DNA of 45,625 bases. It comes from ZC4RG29 sp035304385. GTDB lineage: Bacteria; Bacteroidota; Bacteroidia; Cytophagales; Cyclobacteriaceae. The DNA is taken from positions 1-45,625 of the forward strand of contig DATGQD010000008.1 of the NCBI GenBank assembly GCA_035304385.1. Reading direction: 5' to 3'. The translations under genes and the position numbers were made by a program. Shown here piece after piece: positions 33,151 through 41,569 of the stretch. Under the pieces are notes generated by a model. It was given only the letters and a program-made list of their open reading frames with translations, was not told where the DNA came from and made no database searches. Numbering within the stretch: the stretch's first letter is position 1; the number at the start of each line of letters is the position of its first letter.

Positions 33151-33182
33151 TTTGCGGCTGTGGGGCGGGTGGTTTATCTTGG
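33151..33182 (+). promoter_or_regulatory. Bacteroidota-type promoter of the ferritin gene
   Basis: TTTG (33151-33154), 20 bases, then TATCTTGG (33175-33182), one mismatch to TAnnTTTG. The ferritin ATG follows 21 bases later. It is divergent from the iron operon promoter about 110 bases away. Confidence 0.55.
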
Positions 33183-33203
33183 CACACACTAACGTTATAG
33201 TTT

Positions 33204-33752
33204 ATGAAACAGCAGATTGTGACCCCAAAACGCTCACTTACGAAGGAAACGGAAGCCTTGCTGAACAAGCAGATAGAAATGGAGGGCAAGTCTTCAGCCG
33301 CCTACCTCTCCATGGCCTCCTGGTGCGAGACGAAGGGCTACGAAACGTCGTCTCAGTTTCTCTATAAGCACTCCGAAGAAGAGCGCATGCATATGCTGAA
33401 GCTTTTTCACTACATCAATGCGGCTGGGGGGCACGCCATCCAGCCGGAAGTCGGCGGCATCAAGCATGCCTTCAAGAGTCTTCGGGAGGTATTTGACGAT
33501 GTGCTGACGCACGAACTGGAGGTCACCAAATCGATCAATAACATTGTAGAACACTGCTTCTCCATAAAGGACTTTGCCACCTTCAACTTTCTCCAGTGGT
33601 ATGTGATGGAACAGCGAGAGGAAGAAACACTGGCCCGTCGTGCCGTCGAGTTATTTGATATCATTGGTGAAGAAGGCGTTGGCTTGTGGATGATCGACCA
33701 GGAAATCGGCAAGCTGGAAATGTACGCTGCAAAAAGCTCAGCGGCCGACTAG
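33204..33752 (+). CDS. ftnA: Ferritin
   Basis: This is an iron-storage four-helix-bundle protein that oxidises Fe(II) and stores it as a mineral in a 24-mer shell. The 182-residue product has the ferroxidase-centre residues typical of bacterial non-haem ferritin: Glu in NKQIEMEGKSSAAYLSMA, the EExxH element in HSEEERMHMLKLFHYIN, and the later Glu/Gln in WYVMEQREEETLARR. No haem-ligating Met pattern of bacterioferritin was seen. It is divergent from the putative iron-uptake operon, suggesting paired control of uptake and storage. Confidence 0.95.
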   Translation: MKQQIVTPKRSLTKETEALLNKQIEMEGKSSAAYLSMASWCETKGYETSSQFLYKHSEEERMHMLKLFHYINAAGGHAIQPEVGGIKHAFKSLREVFDDVLTHELEVTKSINNIVEHCFSIKDFATFNFLQWYVMEQREEETLARRAVELFDIIGEEGVGLWMIDQEIGKLEMYAAKSSAAD

Positions 33753-33896
33753 CTGATCGTAGCTGCACTATACCCTCCCGGGTGCTCCGGCTTCCCTGCC
33801 ATTCGTCCGGTAATGAACTACCTCGCCCGGATTTGCATTGTTTGCCTTAGATAATATTCCGTACTAGGAAAAGTTATTAGGTACAAAGGGAGGACT

Positions 33897-36404
33897 ATGT
33901 GGAGAATCATCCTCGTATTGTGTGTGGTGGCATTCCGGGGGGTTTACGCTCAGGACCCGGGACGCGTGCCCCCTCCCCAACCTCTTCAGGACACCATCGT
34001 CGACGTAAGTATTGTCATCGACACGGTAGTCTTTGAGCAGGAAACGCCCTCATCCGTACCGCTGGGTAACGAGCCTGTATCAGGTCCCCGCGCCTACCGC
34101 CGCGTGATAAAACCCGACGCCATCACGCGCCGGGGTCTCTTCACGGTGCACAAGGTCGAGGACAAGTATTTCTTCGAAATTCCGGACAGCCTGTTAGGCC
34201 ACGACTTGCTGGTCGTTACACGGATCGCACGCGGTGCCGCGGGCGTACGTCCTGGCCACTCGGGTTATGCAGGCGACCAGATCGGCTCTACGGTCATTCG
34301 CTTTGAAAAAGGTCCCGACGACAATCTATTTCTTCGTCGCGTATCGTTCGGCGACTACGTGGGTGACAGCACCAATTCCATGTTCGACGCCGTGATCCGG
34401 TCAAATCTCCAGCCGCTCGCCGCATCGTTCGGCATCAGCGCCTACACGCCCAACCGAACCGGAAGCGTCATCGACGTGACGAACTACATCAACGGTGATA
34501 ACGACGTACTCTTCTTTTCACCCGGCGTCAAACAGCAGATGAAGGTCGGGCGCATGCTCGCAAACATGTGCTACATCAAAGACATTCAACCCTACCCGCT
34601 CAATGTTGAGATCCGCACGATAAAAACCTATGAACGTGAGCGCGATAATATCTCCGGTAACGCCTTCACGTGGGAGATCAACACGTCTATTATGGTGCTG
34701 CCTAAAGTACCAATGCAAAAACGATTTGCCGACAGGCGTGTGGGCTACTTCACTGAACGCTACACCGACTATAGTACCAATCCGCAGGGTGTGGAAGTTG
34801 TCAGCTATGTCAAACGATGGCGCCTCGAACCCCGCCCGGAAGATCTCACCCGGTACTATCGCGGTGAACTCGTCGAGCCAGCCAAACCCATTGTCTTTTA
34901 TATTGACCCCGCCACCCCGCGGAAGTGGATACCGTACCTTATTCAGGGCGTAAACGATTGGCAGGAGGCCTTTGAGGCCGCAGGGTTTAAGAACGCCATC
35001 ATGGCGCGGGAGATCCCTGACAAAACTGAGGACCCGAATTTTTATGTTGAGGACAGCCGCCACTCCATGATCGTCTACAAACCCTCGGAGTGGACCAACG
35101 CTACCGGTCACATCATCACCGACCCACGCAGCGGAGAGATCATCGCGGCACAGGTAAACTTCTATCACAACATCATGTCCATGCTGAGAACCTGGTACAT
35201 GGTGCAATGTGGCGCCACCGATCCCGATGCCCAGAGGATGCAATTTGACGATGCGTTGATGGGCAGGCTCATCCGATCGGTTGTCAGTCATGAAACCGGC
35301 CATGCCCTCGGCCTGCTTCACAACTTCGGAGCCAGTTCGTCCGTACCGGTAGAACGCTTGCGTGACAAAGATTGGCTCGAGACGCATGGCATATGTCCTT
35401 CCATTATGGACTATGCCCGCTTTAACTACGTGGCGCAACCTGAAGACTCAATAGGAATAGAAGGTCTCGTGGCCCGCATTGGCGATTACGATAAATGGGC
35501 AATTGAATGGGGATACCGCCTTCTCCCCTTGTCACCCCTTGACGATCCCAAGCAATACCTGAGTTCATGGACCGCCACGCGGCTGCAAAACCCGCAACTC
35601 TGGTATGGCTCGGAATTCTCGCCAGCAGATCCGCGCAGCCAAACTGAAGACCTCGGCGACAACGCAATGCGCGCGTCGCAATACGGAATGAAAAATCTGC
35701 AGCGCATCGTGCCCAACCTGATCAATTGGACACACCAGGACGGCGCTGACTACGGCGGGCTCTCAGAGGTGTATGGCGGCGTTACCGAACAATTCGGCAA
35801 CTACCTGCGCCACGTCATGCGGTACGTCGGCGGCACCTATCAAACCCTAAAAACCTACAATCAGCCTGGCGCTGTGTACCGACCAGTACCCGCGCACCTG
35901 CAACGCAACGCGATCCATTTCCTTGATGAGCATTTGTTCACTACCCCGACATGGTTACTCGATTCGGTCGTTCTCGGCCGTGTGGGCCGGTCCCCGCTGC
36001 AGATCATTGAAAGATTCCAGAACCAGGTGCTCTCAAATCTGTTGAGCGCGTCGAACCTGCGTGAACTCATCAACGCCGAATCCATGCACGGCTTGCGTAC
36101 CTACAGCCTGTCAAGCTTCTATTACGACATGGATCGCTTTATTATGCGTGAAGTACGCACCAACCAACCCGTGGATATCTTCCGTCGCTCCTTGCAGCGT
36201 AACTATGTCGACAAGATGTTGCGCCTCGTCGAATCGTCATCGACATCAAGAACCTACAACGACATCGTACCCGAGACCCTCGCACAGCTCAAGTCGTTGC
36301 GCGACCGGCTTCCGAGGGCTATCCGAAAAACTGACGACGCACCTACACGCAACCACTTCCAGTACATTCTGGACCAACTTAACGACGCCCTGCCGGCAGA
36401 CTAG
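33897..36404 (+). CDS. Secreted zinc-dependent metalloprotease (DUF5117/DUF5118 type)
   Basis: The 835-residue protein has a signal peptide (IILVLCVVAFRGVYAQ) and a zincin motif HETGHALGLLH with zinc ligands His465, His469 and His475 and catalytic Glu466. The Met-turn candidate is SIMDYARFNYV. Blocks such as GLFTVHKVEDKYFFEIPDSLLG, FYIDPATPRKWIPYLIQGVNDWQEAFEAAGFKNAI and DDAPTRNHFQYILDQL are typical of the large Bacteroidota family annotated as zinc-dependent metalloprotease with DUF5117 and DUF5118. It is probably periplasmic or secreted; no T9SS C-terminal domain is seen. GGGAGG lies just before the ATG, an unusually strong ribosome-binding site for this phylum. Confidence 0.93.
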   Translation: MWRIILVLCVVAFRGVYAQDPGRVPPPQPLQDTIVDVSIVIDTVVFEQETPSSVPLGNEPVSGPRAYRRVIKPDAITRRGLFTVHKVEDKYFFEIPDSLLGHDLLVVTRIARGAAGVRPGHSGYAGDQIGSTVIRFEKGPDDNLFLRRVSFGDYVGDSTNSMFDAVIRSNLQPLAASFGISAYTPNRTGSVIDVTNYINGDNDVLFFSPGVKQQMKVGRMLANMCYIKDIQPYPLNVEIRTIKTYERERDNISGNAFTWEINTSIMVLPKVPMQKRFADRRVGYFTERYTDYSTNPQGVEVVSYVKRWRLEPRPEDLTRYYRGELVEPAKPIVFYIDPATPRKWIPYLIQGVNDWQEAFEAAGFKNAIMAREIPDKTEDPNFYVEDSRHSMIVYKPSEWTNATGHIITDPRSGEIIAAQVNFYHNIMSMLRTWYMVQCGATDPDAQRMQFDDALMGRLIRSVVSHETGHALGLLHNFGASSSVPVERLRDKDWLETHGICPSIMDYARFNYVAQPEDSIGIEGLVARIGDYDKWAIEWGYRLLPLSPLDDPKQYLSSWTATRLQNPQLWYGSEFSPADPRSQTEDLGDNAMRASQYGMKNLQRIVPNLINWTHQDGADYGGLSEVYGGVTEQFGNYLRHVMRYVGGTYQTLKTYNQPGAVYRPVPAHLQRNAIHFLDEHLFTTPTWLLDSVVLGRVGRSPLQIIERFQNQVLSNLLSASNLRELINAESMHGLRTYSLSSFYYDMDRFIMREVRTNQPVDIFRRSLQRNYVDKMLRLVESSSTSRTYNDIVPETLAQLKSLRDRLPRAIRKTDDAPTRNHFQYILDQLNDALPAD

Positions 36405-36409
36405 CCACT

Positions 36410-37057
36410 TCATTCTCCGCGAAGAAGCAATCGGAATTCATTCAGGATCATTGCCGTCGCGCCCCACACCACTTCGCGTTGCACTTCAAAGTGGGGCGCC
36501 ATCAAGGGGAGGCTTGTGCCCGCCATAACCTCGCGTGTGGGAATCTCGTGTTGCAAACGAAGCTGGGATACCGAGCCATACAAGACGCGGTCGACCTCCC
36601 GGGGATCGGGAACAAACTCCGGCATACCTTCATAAGTGCCCACGATCGGCGTGATATATATGTTGCTGACCGTAACATTGAAACTGGTTAGCTGCCCGAG
36701 GGCGGTTACCTTGTCGCTCTCGATTCCAATCTCTTCCTCTCCTTCCCTAAGGGCGGTTTGCAGCGCCGTCTCGCCGGGTTCGGCCTTGCCTCCGGGGAGG
36801 CTGACCTGCCCGCCGTGCACACCTTCATACGCAGGACGCTTGATCAACGGAAAGTATATTTCGCCGGACTGCTCGAAAAGCAACAACAATACGCTACCCT
36901 GGCGGAGGGGCAAGGGCGACCGATACTTAACCCGAACGTTGGTGGACGTCGCGGGAAACATCGCCTCGTGCGCAGACACTCCGGGCAGCGGCTGCTGAAG
37001 ACGGTCTTGCAGGTATCGCGCCAGATCCGGAAGGTTTATATCGCCGTCGAACGTCAT
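36410..37057 (-). CDS. Nudix hydrolase, CoA pyrophosphatase-like
   Basis: The 215-residue protein carries a complete Nudix box, GKAEPGETALQTALREGEEEIGI. The preceding HGGQVSLPGG is characteristic of NudL-type CoA pyrophosphatases, which split CoA or acyl-CoA to phosphopantetheine and 3',5'-ADP. Metal ligands are the glutamates of REGEEE. It converges on the metalloprotease gene, their stops 5 bases apart, and lies downstream of the TPR lipoprotein gene by 33 bases, possibly on one transcript. Confidence 0.9.
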   Translation of the reverse strand: MTFDGDINLPDLARYLQDRLQQPLPGVSAHEAMFPATSTNVRVKYRSPLPLRQGSVLLLLFEQSGEIYFPLIKRPAYEGVHGGQVSLPGGKAEPGETALQTALREGEEEIGIESDKVTALGQLTSFNVTVSNIYITPIVGTYEGMPEFVPDPREVDRVLYGSVSQLRLQHEIPTREVMAGTSLPLMAPHFEVQREVVWGATAMILNEFRLLLRGE

Positions 37058-37090
37058 GCAACTATTCTTTTCATAATACCACCACGTGGC

Positions 37091-38065
37091 TTAACCCTGC
37101 TGTTGTCTGGCCAGCTCCAGGTAACGCTTCGCTTCCCTGACTGTCGAATCCATTTCGAGCGCCCGCTGCAAGAGTCGCACCGCGTTGGCATAATCGCCGG
37201 AGCGATAGTAATAAATGCCCTTGTTGCGATAAGCCCATGCATTGCGGGGGTCGCCCACGATGCTCTTGTCGATATCAGTGAGCGCTTCCGGAAGCCGGTT
37301 CATCATAAGCAACACATAGGCACGGTTATTAAGAAAGTAAGGGTCATCCGGTTTTAGCACAAGCGCCTTACCGACGTAATCCATCGCGCGATCGTACTGC
37401 CCTTCATCGGTGCTGATCAGCGCGAGCGTGTTATACGCGTTGGGCTCGTCAGGTTTTAGCCTGAGCGCCGTTTCGGTAACAACGCGCGCCGAGTCCAACT
37501 TTCCTTCATAATACAATACGGTACCGAGGTTAACCCAGGCGTCGACATCTTCGCCATCACGATCGAGCAACAGCAAGAATTGCTTTTTCGCATTGGCGTA
37601 GTCCTTTGCCGCCGTGTAGATCAATCCTCTAAGATGAGGGATAACCGCCGTGTCGGGTTTGAGTTGCTGAACTTTCGCGAGATCGTCAAGGGCGCGCGAC
37701 CAGCTGCCCATTGCGTACCCGGCGTTGGCCCGGTTGAGCCAGGCGTCTACAAAATCCGGCCGGCACATTACTGCGTGCGAATAGCTATCGATAGCCTGTG
37801 CATGCTGCCCGCGGTTAAACTGAACGGTACCCAGGTTATTCCAGGCATCCGCGAAACAGCTGTCGAGCACCAGCGCCTCCCGGAAAAAACGCTCCGCCTC
37901 ATCAGGATTGTTGCGCTTGACCATTTCGTTGCCGCGCAATAGGAAGCGTTGTACCCTGACCTCGCGACTTTCAGTGCAGGCCAGCATCAGGACCGCGAGG
38001 ATGCATTGAAAAACGCACCGCGGTACGACCTTACCGGTGGAAAAAAACGTTGTGAATACTGCCAT
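37091..38065 (-). CDS. Tetratricopeptide-repeat lipoprotein
   Basis: The 324-residue product begins with a signal whose lipobox ends LMLAC (Cys30). Seven or so TPR units follow to the end, with typical motifs ADAWNNLGTVQFNRGQHAQAIDSY, VDAWLNRANAGYAMGSWSRAL, VDAWVNLGTVLYYEGKLDSA, PNAYNTLALISTDEGQYDRAM and AWAYRNKGIYYYRSGDYANAV. TPRs mediate protein contacts; the partner is unknown. The frame extends to 38104, but a strong GGGAGGGAGGA ribosome-binding site (38072-38082) precedes the ATG at 38065, and a TAAATTTG promoter box at 38093-38100 makes the upstream start unlikely. Confidence 0.85.
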   Translation of the reverse strand: MAVFTTFFSTGKVVPRCVFQCILAVLMLACTESREVRVQRFLLRGNEMVKRNNPDEAERFFREALVLDSCFADAWNNLGTVQFNRGQHAQAIDSYSHAVMCRPDFVDAWLNRANAGYAMGSWSRALDDLAKVQQLKPDTAVIPHLRGLIYTAAKDYANAKKQFLLLLDRDGEDVDAWVNLGTVLYYEGKLDSARVVTETALRLKPDEPNAYNTLALISTDEGQYDRAMDYVGKALVLKPDDPYFLNNRAYVLLMMNRLPEALTDIDKSIVGDPRNAWAYRNKGIYYYRSGDYANAVRLLQRALEMDSTVREAKRYLELARQQQG

Positions 38066-38071
38066 AGAAAG

Positions 38072-38100
38072 TCCTCCCTCCCGCTCAATCTTCAAATTTA
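38072..38100 (-). promoter_or_regulatory. -7 element and strong ribosome-binding site of the TPR lipoprotein gene
   Basis: The minus strand has TAAATTTG (38093-38100), a full match to TAnnTTTG. GGGAGGGAGGA (38072-38082) follows, then 6 bases to the ATG at 38065. A clear Shine-Dalgarno sequence is uncommon in Bacteroidota and decides the start. Confidence 0.55.
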
Positions 38101-38132
38101 TCATTAATTGCCGTAGAAAAGGGACTCAACAT

Positions 38133-38164
38133 TTTGAATTTAGCGGCCGAGTTCATTACTTCGC
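38133..38164 (+). promoter_or_regulatory. Candidate promoter of the his operon
   Basis: TTTG (38133-38136), 20 bases, then TACTTCGC (38157-38164), a partial match to TAnnTTTG. Transcription would start near 38171, only a few bases before the leader peptide ATG at 38178. Confidence 0.45.
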
Positions 38165-38177
38165 AGTGCAAAAAATT

Positions 38178-38243
38178 ATGAAAGTAACGTTCAGCACCGG
38201 CTTGCACCACCATCATCATGGATTTCCCACGATGCGTGACTAG
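38178..38243 (+). CDS. hisL: His operon leader peptide with five consecutive histidines
   Basis: This 21-codon reading frame reads MKVTFSTGL, five His, then GFPTMRD and a TAG stop. The five His codons (CAC CAC CAT CAT CAT) are at 38205-38219. It lies 99 bases before hisG, and its end overlaps the antiterminator arm of a terminator. By the classical attenuation model, ribosomes stall on the His codons when charged tRNA-His is scarce and let the operon be transcribed. The peptide itself need have no function. Homology to proteobacterial HisL is not claimed; the assignment rests on the codon run and the RNA structures. Confidence 0.88.
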   Translation: MKVTFSTGLHHHHHGFPTMRD

Positions 38244-38286
38244 CTGTTTGCTGACCGAAAACCTATAGGAACAAAAGGCTTGTCAC
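38236..38286 (+). promoter_or_regulatory. his attenuator: antiterminator helix
   Basis: Bases 38236-38250 (GUGACUAGCUGUUUG as RNA) can pair with 38272-38286 (CAAAAGGCUUGUCAC) at 13 of 15 positions. The second segment is also the left arm of the terminator, so the helices are mutually exclusive. The first segment covers the leader stop codon. A further 1:2 helix is possible between CACCATC within the His codons and GATGCGTG (38231-38238), with one bulged base. Confidence 0.75.
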
Positions 38287-38306
38287 GTTGTGACAGGCCT
38301 TTTTTG
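38273..38306 (+). terminator. his attenuator: intrinsic terminator
   Basis: AAAAGGCTTGTCAC (38273-38286) pairs with GTGACAGGCCTTTT (38290-38303) in 14 base pairs, including one G-U, around a 3-base loop. The T-rich tract follows from 38300. It lies between the leader peptide and hisG. Confidence 0.85.
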
Positions 38307-38342
38307 TTGGAGAAAGAATAACGTAATAAGAACGATAACGAA

Positions 38343-39203
38343 ATGAACACAGTACTGAGGATCGCCATCCAGAAATCGGGACGCCTGCAACAGGGTTCGC
38401 TCGACCTATTAAAAGAAAGCGGCCTTTCATTTAGCAATGGGAAAGATCAACTCAAGGCCCCCGCACAGAATTTTCCCGCCGAAGTGTTGTTCCTGCGTGA
38501 CGATGACATTCCCCAGTACGTGGAGGATCGCGTCGCCGACGCCGGCATCGTAGGCGAAAACACGGTGGCGGAGAAAAAGAAAAACATCGATATCATCAAA
38601 CGCCTGGACTTTGCCCGTTGCCGGCTGTCGCTGGCCATCCCCCGCGGCGAGCAGTACAACGGACTCGACTGGTTCAACGGAAAGAACATAGCCACATCGT
38701 ATCCCAACATTGTCACCGACTTCCTCAAGGAACGCGGAATCCAGGCCGGCATTCATGAAATCAGCGGCTCGGTGGAAATCGCCCCGGGCATCGGCCTGGC
38801 CGAAGCCGTATGCGACCTCGTCAGCAGCGGCAGTACCTTGCTCAGCAACGGCCTCCGCGAAGTGGAAGTCGTCATGCAGTCGGAAGCAGTACTCGTCGCC
38901 AACTCCGACATGTCTCCTGAGAAACGCGAGATCCTTGACAAGCTGCTGTTCCGCATTGCGGCGGTGATGAAAGCAAAGAACAGCAAATACATTCTCCTCA
39001 ACTGTCCCAATGACGCCATTGAAAGAATTACAGGCATCATCCCCGGCATGAAAAGTCCGACGATTATGCCGTTGAGTCGTGAGGGCTGGAGTTCGCTGCA
39101 TTCCGTCGTAGACGAAAATGACTTTTGGAACAGGATCGATCAACTCCGTGAAGCCGGCGCTGAGGGCATCCTTGTAATTCCTATCGAAAAAATGATAGTC
39201 TGA
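38343..39203 (+). CDS. hisG: ATP phosphoribosyltransferase, long form
   Basis: HisG catalyses the first, committed step of histidine synthesis, joining ATP and PRPP. The 286-residue length indicates the long form, with two periplasmic-binding-like catalytic domains (LRIAIQKSGRLQQGSLDLL; ADAGIVGENTVAE; ISGSVEIAPGIGLAEAVCDLVSSGSTLLSNGLREVE) and a C-terminal ACT-like regulatory domain (MKSPTIMPLSREGWSSLHSVVDENDFW to the end). The long form is feedback-inhibited by histidine and needs no HisZ (family knowledge). It is the first structural gene after the attenuator and is followed by hisD after 5 bases. Confidence 0.97.
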   Translation: MNTVLRIAIQKSGRLQQGSLDLLKESGLSFSNGKDQLKAPAQNFPAEVLFLRDDDIPQYVEDRVADAGIVGENTVAEKKKNIDIIKRLDFARCRLSLAIPRGEQYNGLDWFNGKNIATSYPNIVTDFLKERGIQAGIHEISGSVEIAPGIGLAEAVCDLVSSGSTLLSNGLREVEVVMQSEAVLVANSDMSPEKREILDKLLFRIAAVMKAKNSKYILLNCPNDAIERITGIIPGMKSPTIMPLSREGWSSLHSVVDENDFWNRIDQLREAGAEGILVIPIEKMIV

Positions 39204-39208
39204 CTGCG

Positions 39209-40498
39209 ATGAACGTAATCTACAACCCGCAGCGCGATACCTGGAAGACGCTCTGCACGCGTCCGCAGATCGACCGCGAAGTGCTCGATCCTTCGATACG
39301 GCGCATTCTGGAGGACGTCCGCACGCGCGGAGACCAGGCGCTGATTGATCTTACGCTGGAATTCGATGGTGTACGCATTTCGGCACCCTCGATTGGGGCG
39401 GATGAAATTGCCCGCGCCGAATCATCACTCGATGCAGCGCTTACATCCGCTATGCAGGTCGCCGCCCGAAACATCGAGGCCTTTCACGCCAGCCAGCGAC
39501 AGGATCCCAAAGCCATCGAAACCATGCCCGGCGTAACATGCTGGCGCAAGGGTGTACCCATCGATAGTGTCGGCATTTACATTCCCGGCGGATCGGCGCC
39601 CTTGTTTTCAACGGTGTTGATGTTGGGAATCCCTGCGCGACTCGCGGGATGCAGCGACGTCATCCTTTGCACCCCACCCGACAAGCAAGGACGCGTCAAC
39701 CCCGCCATCCTGTATGCTGCACAACTCGCGGGTATCACAAAAATATTCAAGGTCGGCGGTGCACAAGCCATCGCCGCCATGGCGTATGGTACCGCATCCG
39801 TGCCGGCTGTGTACAAGATCTTCGGTCCGGGCAATCAATTCGTGACGCGTGCCAAGCAGCTCGTCAGCGAAGAAGGGGTTGCCATCGACATGCCGGCCGG
39901 GCCGTCGGAGGTGCTGGTACTGGCCGACGCTACGGCGAATCCGGTATTTATTGCGGCCGACCTGTTGTCGCAGGCGGAGCACGGTCCTGACAGCCAGGTT
40001 ATGCTGGTAGCGCTTAACGAGGTGGATACGGACGCAATACAGACGGAGGTAGACCGACAGCTCAACGAACTACCGCGCCGCGACGTTGCCGCCAGGGCCC
40101 TGGAGAACAGTCGGGTGGTCATATTCGATTCCATGGATATGGCAATGCGATTCTCCAATGCATATGCACCCGAACATCTGATCATTAACACGGCCAATGC
40201 CGCCTCGTTGGCGGGGCAGGTCACAAACGCGGGATCGGTGTTCATCGGTGCGTGGTCACCGGAGGCTGCGGGCGACTACGCGTCGGGTACCAATCACACC
40301 TTGCCAACGAACGGATATGCGCGTGCCTTCGCCGGAGTATCGCTCGACAGCTTTCTCAAGTACATCACCTTCCAGGAGATAACTACCGACGGCATTAAGG
40401 CCATAGGCCCGGTGGTGGAACGGATGGCGGAAGCTGAGTCGCTTCAAGGTCATAAGGCCGCCATCACGAAACGGCTTGAATACTTAAATAAGAATTGA
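39209..40498 (+). CDS. hisD: Histidinol dehydrogenase
   Basis: This zinc enzyme oxidises histidinol to histidine in two NAD-dependent steps, the last of the pathway. The 429-residue protein has all expected blocks: GIYIPGGSAPLFSTVLMLGIPA, KVGGAQAIAAMAYGT, FGPGNQFVTRAKQLV, DMPAGPSEVLVLAD, SQAEHGPDSQ, NAYAPEHLIIN and SYASGTNHTLPT-type DYASGTNHTLPT near the C-terminus. These include the zinc-ligand Gln/His of AEHGPDSQ and the catalytic Glu-His of APEHL. The gene is co-transcribed within the his operon. Confidence 0.98.
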   Translation: MNVIYNPQRDTWKTLCTRPQIDREVLDPSIRRILEDVRTRGDQALIDLTLEFDGVRISAPSIGADEIARAESSLDAALTSAMQVAARNIEAFHASQRQDPKAIETMPGVTCWRKGVPIDSVGIYIPGGSAPLFSTVLMLGIPARLAGCSDVILCTPPDKQGRVNPAILYAAQLAGITKIFKVGGAQAIAAMAYGTASVPAVYKIFGPGNQFVTRAKQLVSEEGVAIDMPAGPSEVLVLADATANPVFIAADLLSQAEHGPDSQVMLVALNEVDTDAIQTEVDRQLNELPRRDVAARALENSRVVIFDSMDMAMRFSNAYAPEHLIINTANAASLAGQVTNAGSVFIGAWSPEAAGDYASGTNHTLPTNGYARAFAGVSLDSFLKYITFQEITTDGIKAIGPVVERMAEAESLQGHKAAITKRLEYLNKN

Positions 40499-40510
40499 TT
40501 GAATCGGAAT

Positions 40511-41569
40511 ATGAACATAAACGATCTCGTTCGTCGCAACATCCGCGACCTGAAGCCCTATTCATCGGCTCGCGATGAATTCAGCGGAGAGGCGACGGTA
40601 TTCCTCGACGCGAACGAGAACCCCTACCCTTCACCTTTCAACCGTTATCCGGATCCGCTCCAAAAGAAACTAAAAGAACGGATCGCCGAGTTGAAAGGCA
40701 TCGCACCGGAAAAGATATTCCTCGGAAATGGAAGTGATGAAGCGATCGACCTGATCATCCGCGCCTTCTGCGAGCCTGGCGCCGAGTCCATTCTGATTAC
40801 CGAGCCGACGTACGGCATGTACGCTGTGTGCGCCGATGTTAACCACGTGGGTGTGAAACGAGTGTCGCTTACAAAAGACTTTCAACCCGACGTCGACGCG
40901 GTGCTGAGCGAGAGCAGGGAATCTGTAAAAGTCATCTTTCTTTGTAGTCCCAACAACCCGACTGGCAACCTGCTGGATCGAAACGCGATACTCCGCATCA
41001 CCCAAGCGTTCGATGGCCTTGTGGTGGTGGACGAAGCATACATCGACTTTGCCACGACGGAAAGCCTGACCCGAAGTCTGAACGACAACCCTAACCTTGT
41101 CGTCCTTCAAACGCTGTCGAAGGCGTGGGGTCTTGCGGGGTTGCGACTCGGAATGTGCTTCGCGTCAACATCGATCGTCAACATCCTGAATAAGATCAAA
41201 TATCCGTACAATATCAGCTCGCTAACGCAAGACCATGTCCTGGAAGCTTTAAAGCACGAGCAACGCAAGGAGGCCTGGGTTCGTGAGATCCTGGAAGAAC
41301 GCTCGACGCTCACCACAGCACTGAAAGGCTTACCCATGGTGCGGCACATATATCCCAGCGACGCCAACTTCGTTCTTGTCCGGGTGGACAACGCACCTCT
41401 CGTGTACCGTAAACTTATGGAGCAAGGTACCATTGTGAGGGACCGATCTAAAGTCACCCTGTGCGACAACTGCCTGCGGATAACGGTGGGTACGCCGGAA
41501 GAAAATGGCATTCTCATCCGACAGCTCCGGGAATTGACAACAGAACTAACTTCAAAAACAACTTCATGA
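40511..41569 (+). CDS. hisC: Histidinol-phosphate aminotransferase
   Basis: This PLP enzyme makes histidinol phosphate from imidazole-acetol phosphate and glutamate. From the ATG at 40511 the protein has 352 residues. The PLP-binding lysine is Lys204 in TLSKAWGLAGLRLG, with CSPNNPTGN and VVVDEAYIDF upstream and RITVGTPEENG near the end. The frame opens at a TTG at 40499, directly after the hisD stop, but the ATG (MNINDLVRRNIRDLKPY) matches family starts. Its stop overlaps the hisB ATG by 4 bases (ATGA). Confidence 0.96.
   Translation: MNINDLVRRNIRDLKPYSSARDEFSGEATVFLDANENPYPSPFNRYPDPLQKKLKERIAELKGIAPEKIFLGNGSDEAIDLIIRAFCEPGAESILITEPTYGMYAVCADVNHVGVKRVSLTKDFQPDVDAVLSESRESVKVIFLCSPNNPTGNLLDRNAILRITQAFDGLVVVDEAYIDFATTESLTRSLNDNPNLVVLQTLSKAWGLAGLRLGMCFASTSIVNILNKIKYPYNISSLTQDHVLEALKHEQRKEAWVREILEERSTLTTALKGLPMVRHIYPSDANFVLVRVDNAPLVYRKLMEQGTIVRDRSKVTLCDNCLRITVGTPEENGILIRQLRELTTELTSKTTS

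Noticed and set aside
38178..38243. A His-tag or vector contamination explanation for the five His codons
   Set aside because: The run sits in a short frame immediately upstream of hisG with matching terminator and antiterminator helices, and no vector-like sequence surrounds it.
41461..41565. Longer hisB start
   Set aside because: It overlaps the hisC C-terminus by more than 100 bases; the ATGA junction at 41566 begins exactly with the phosphatase domain.
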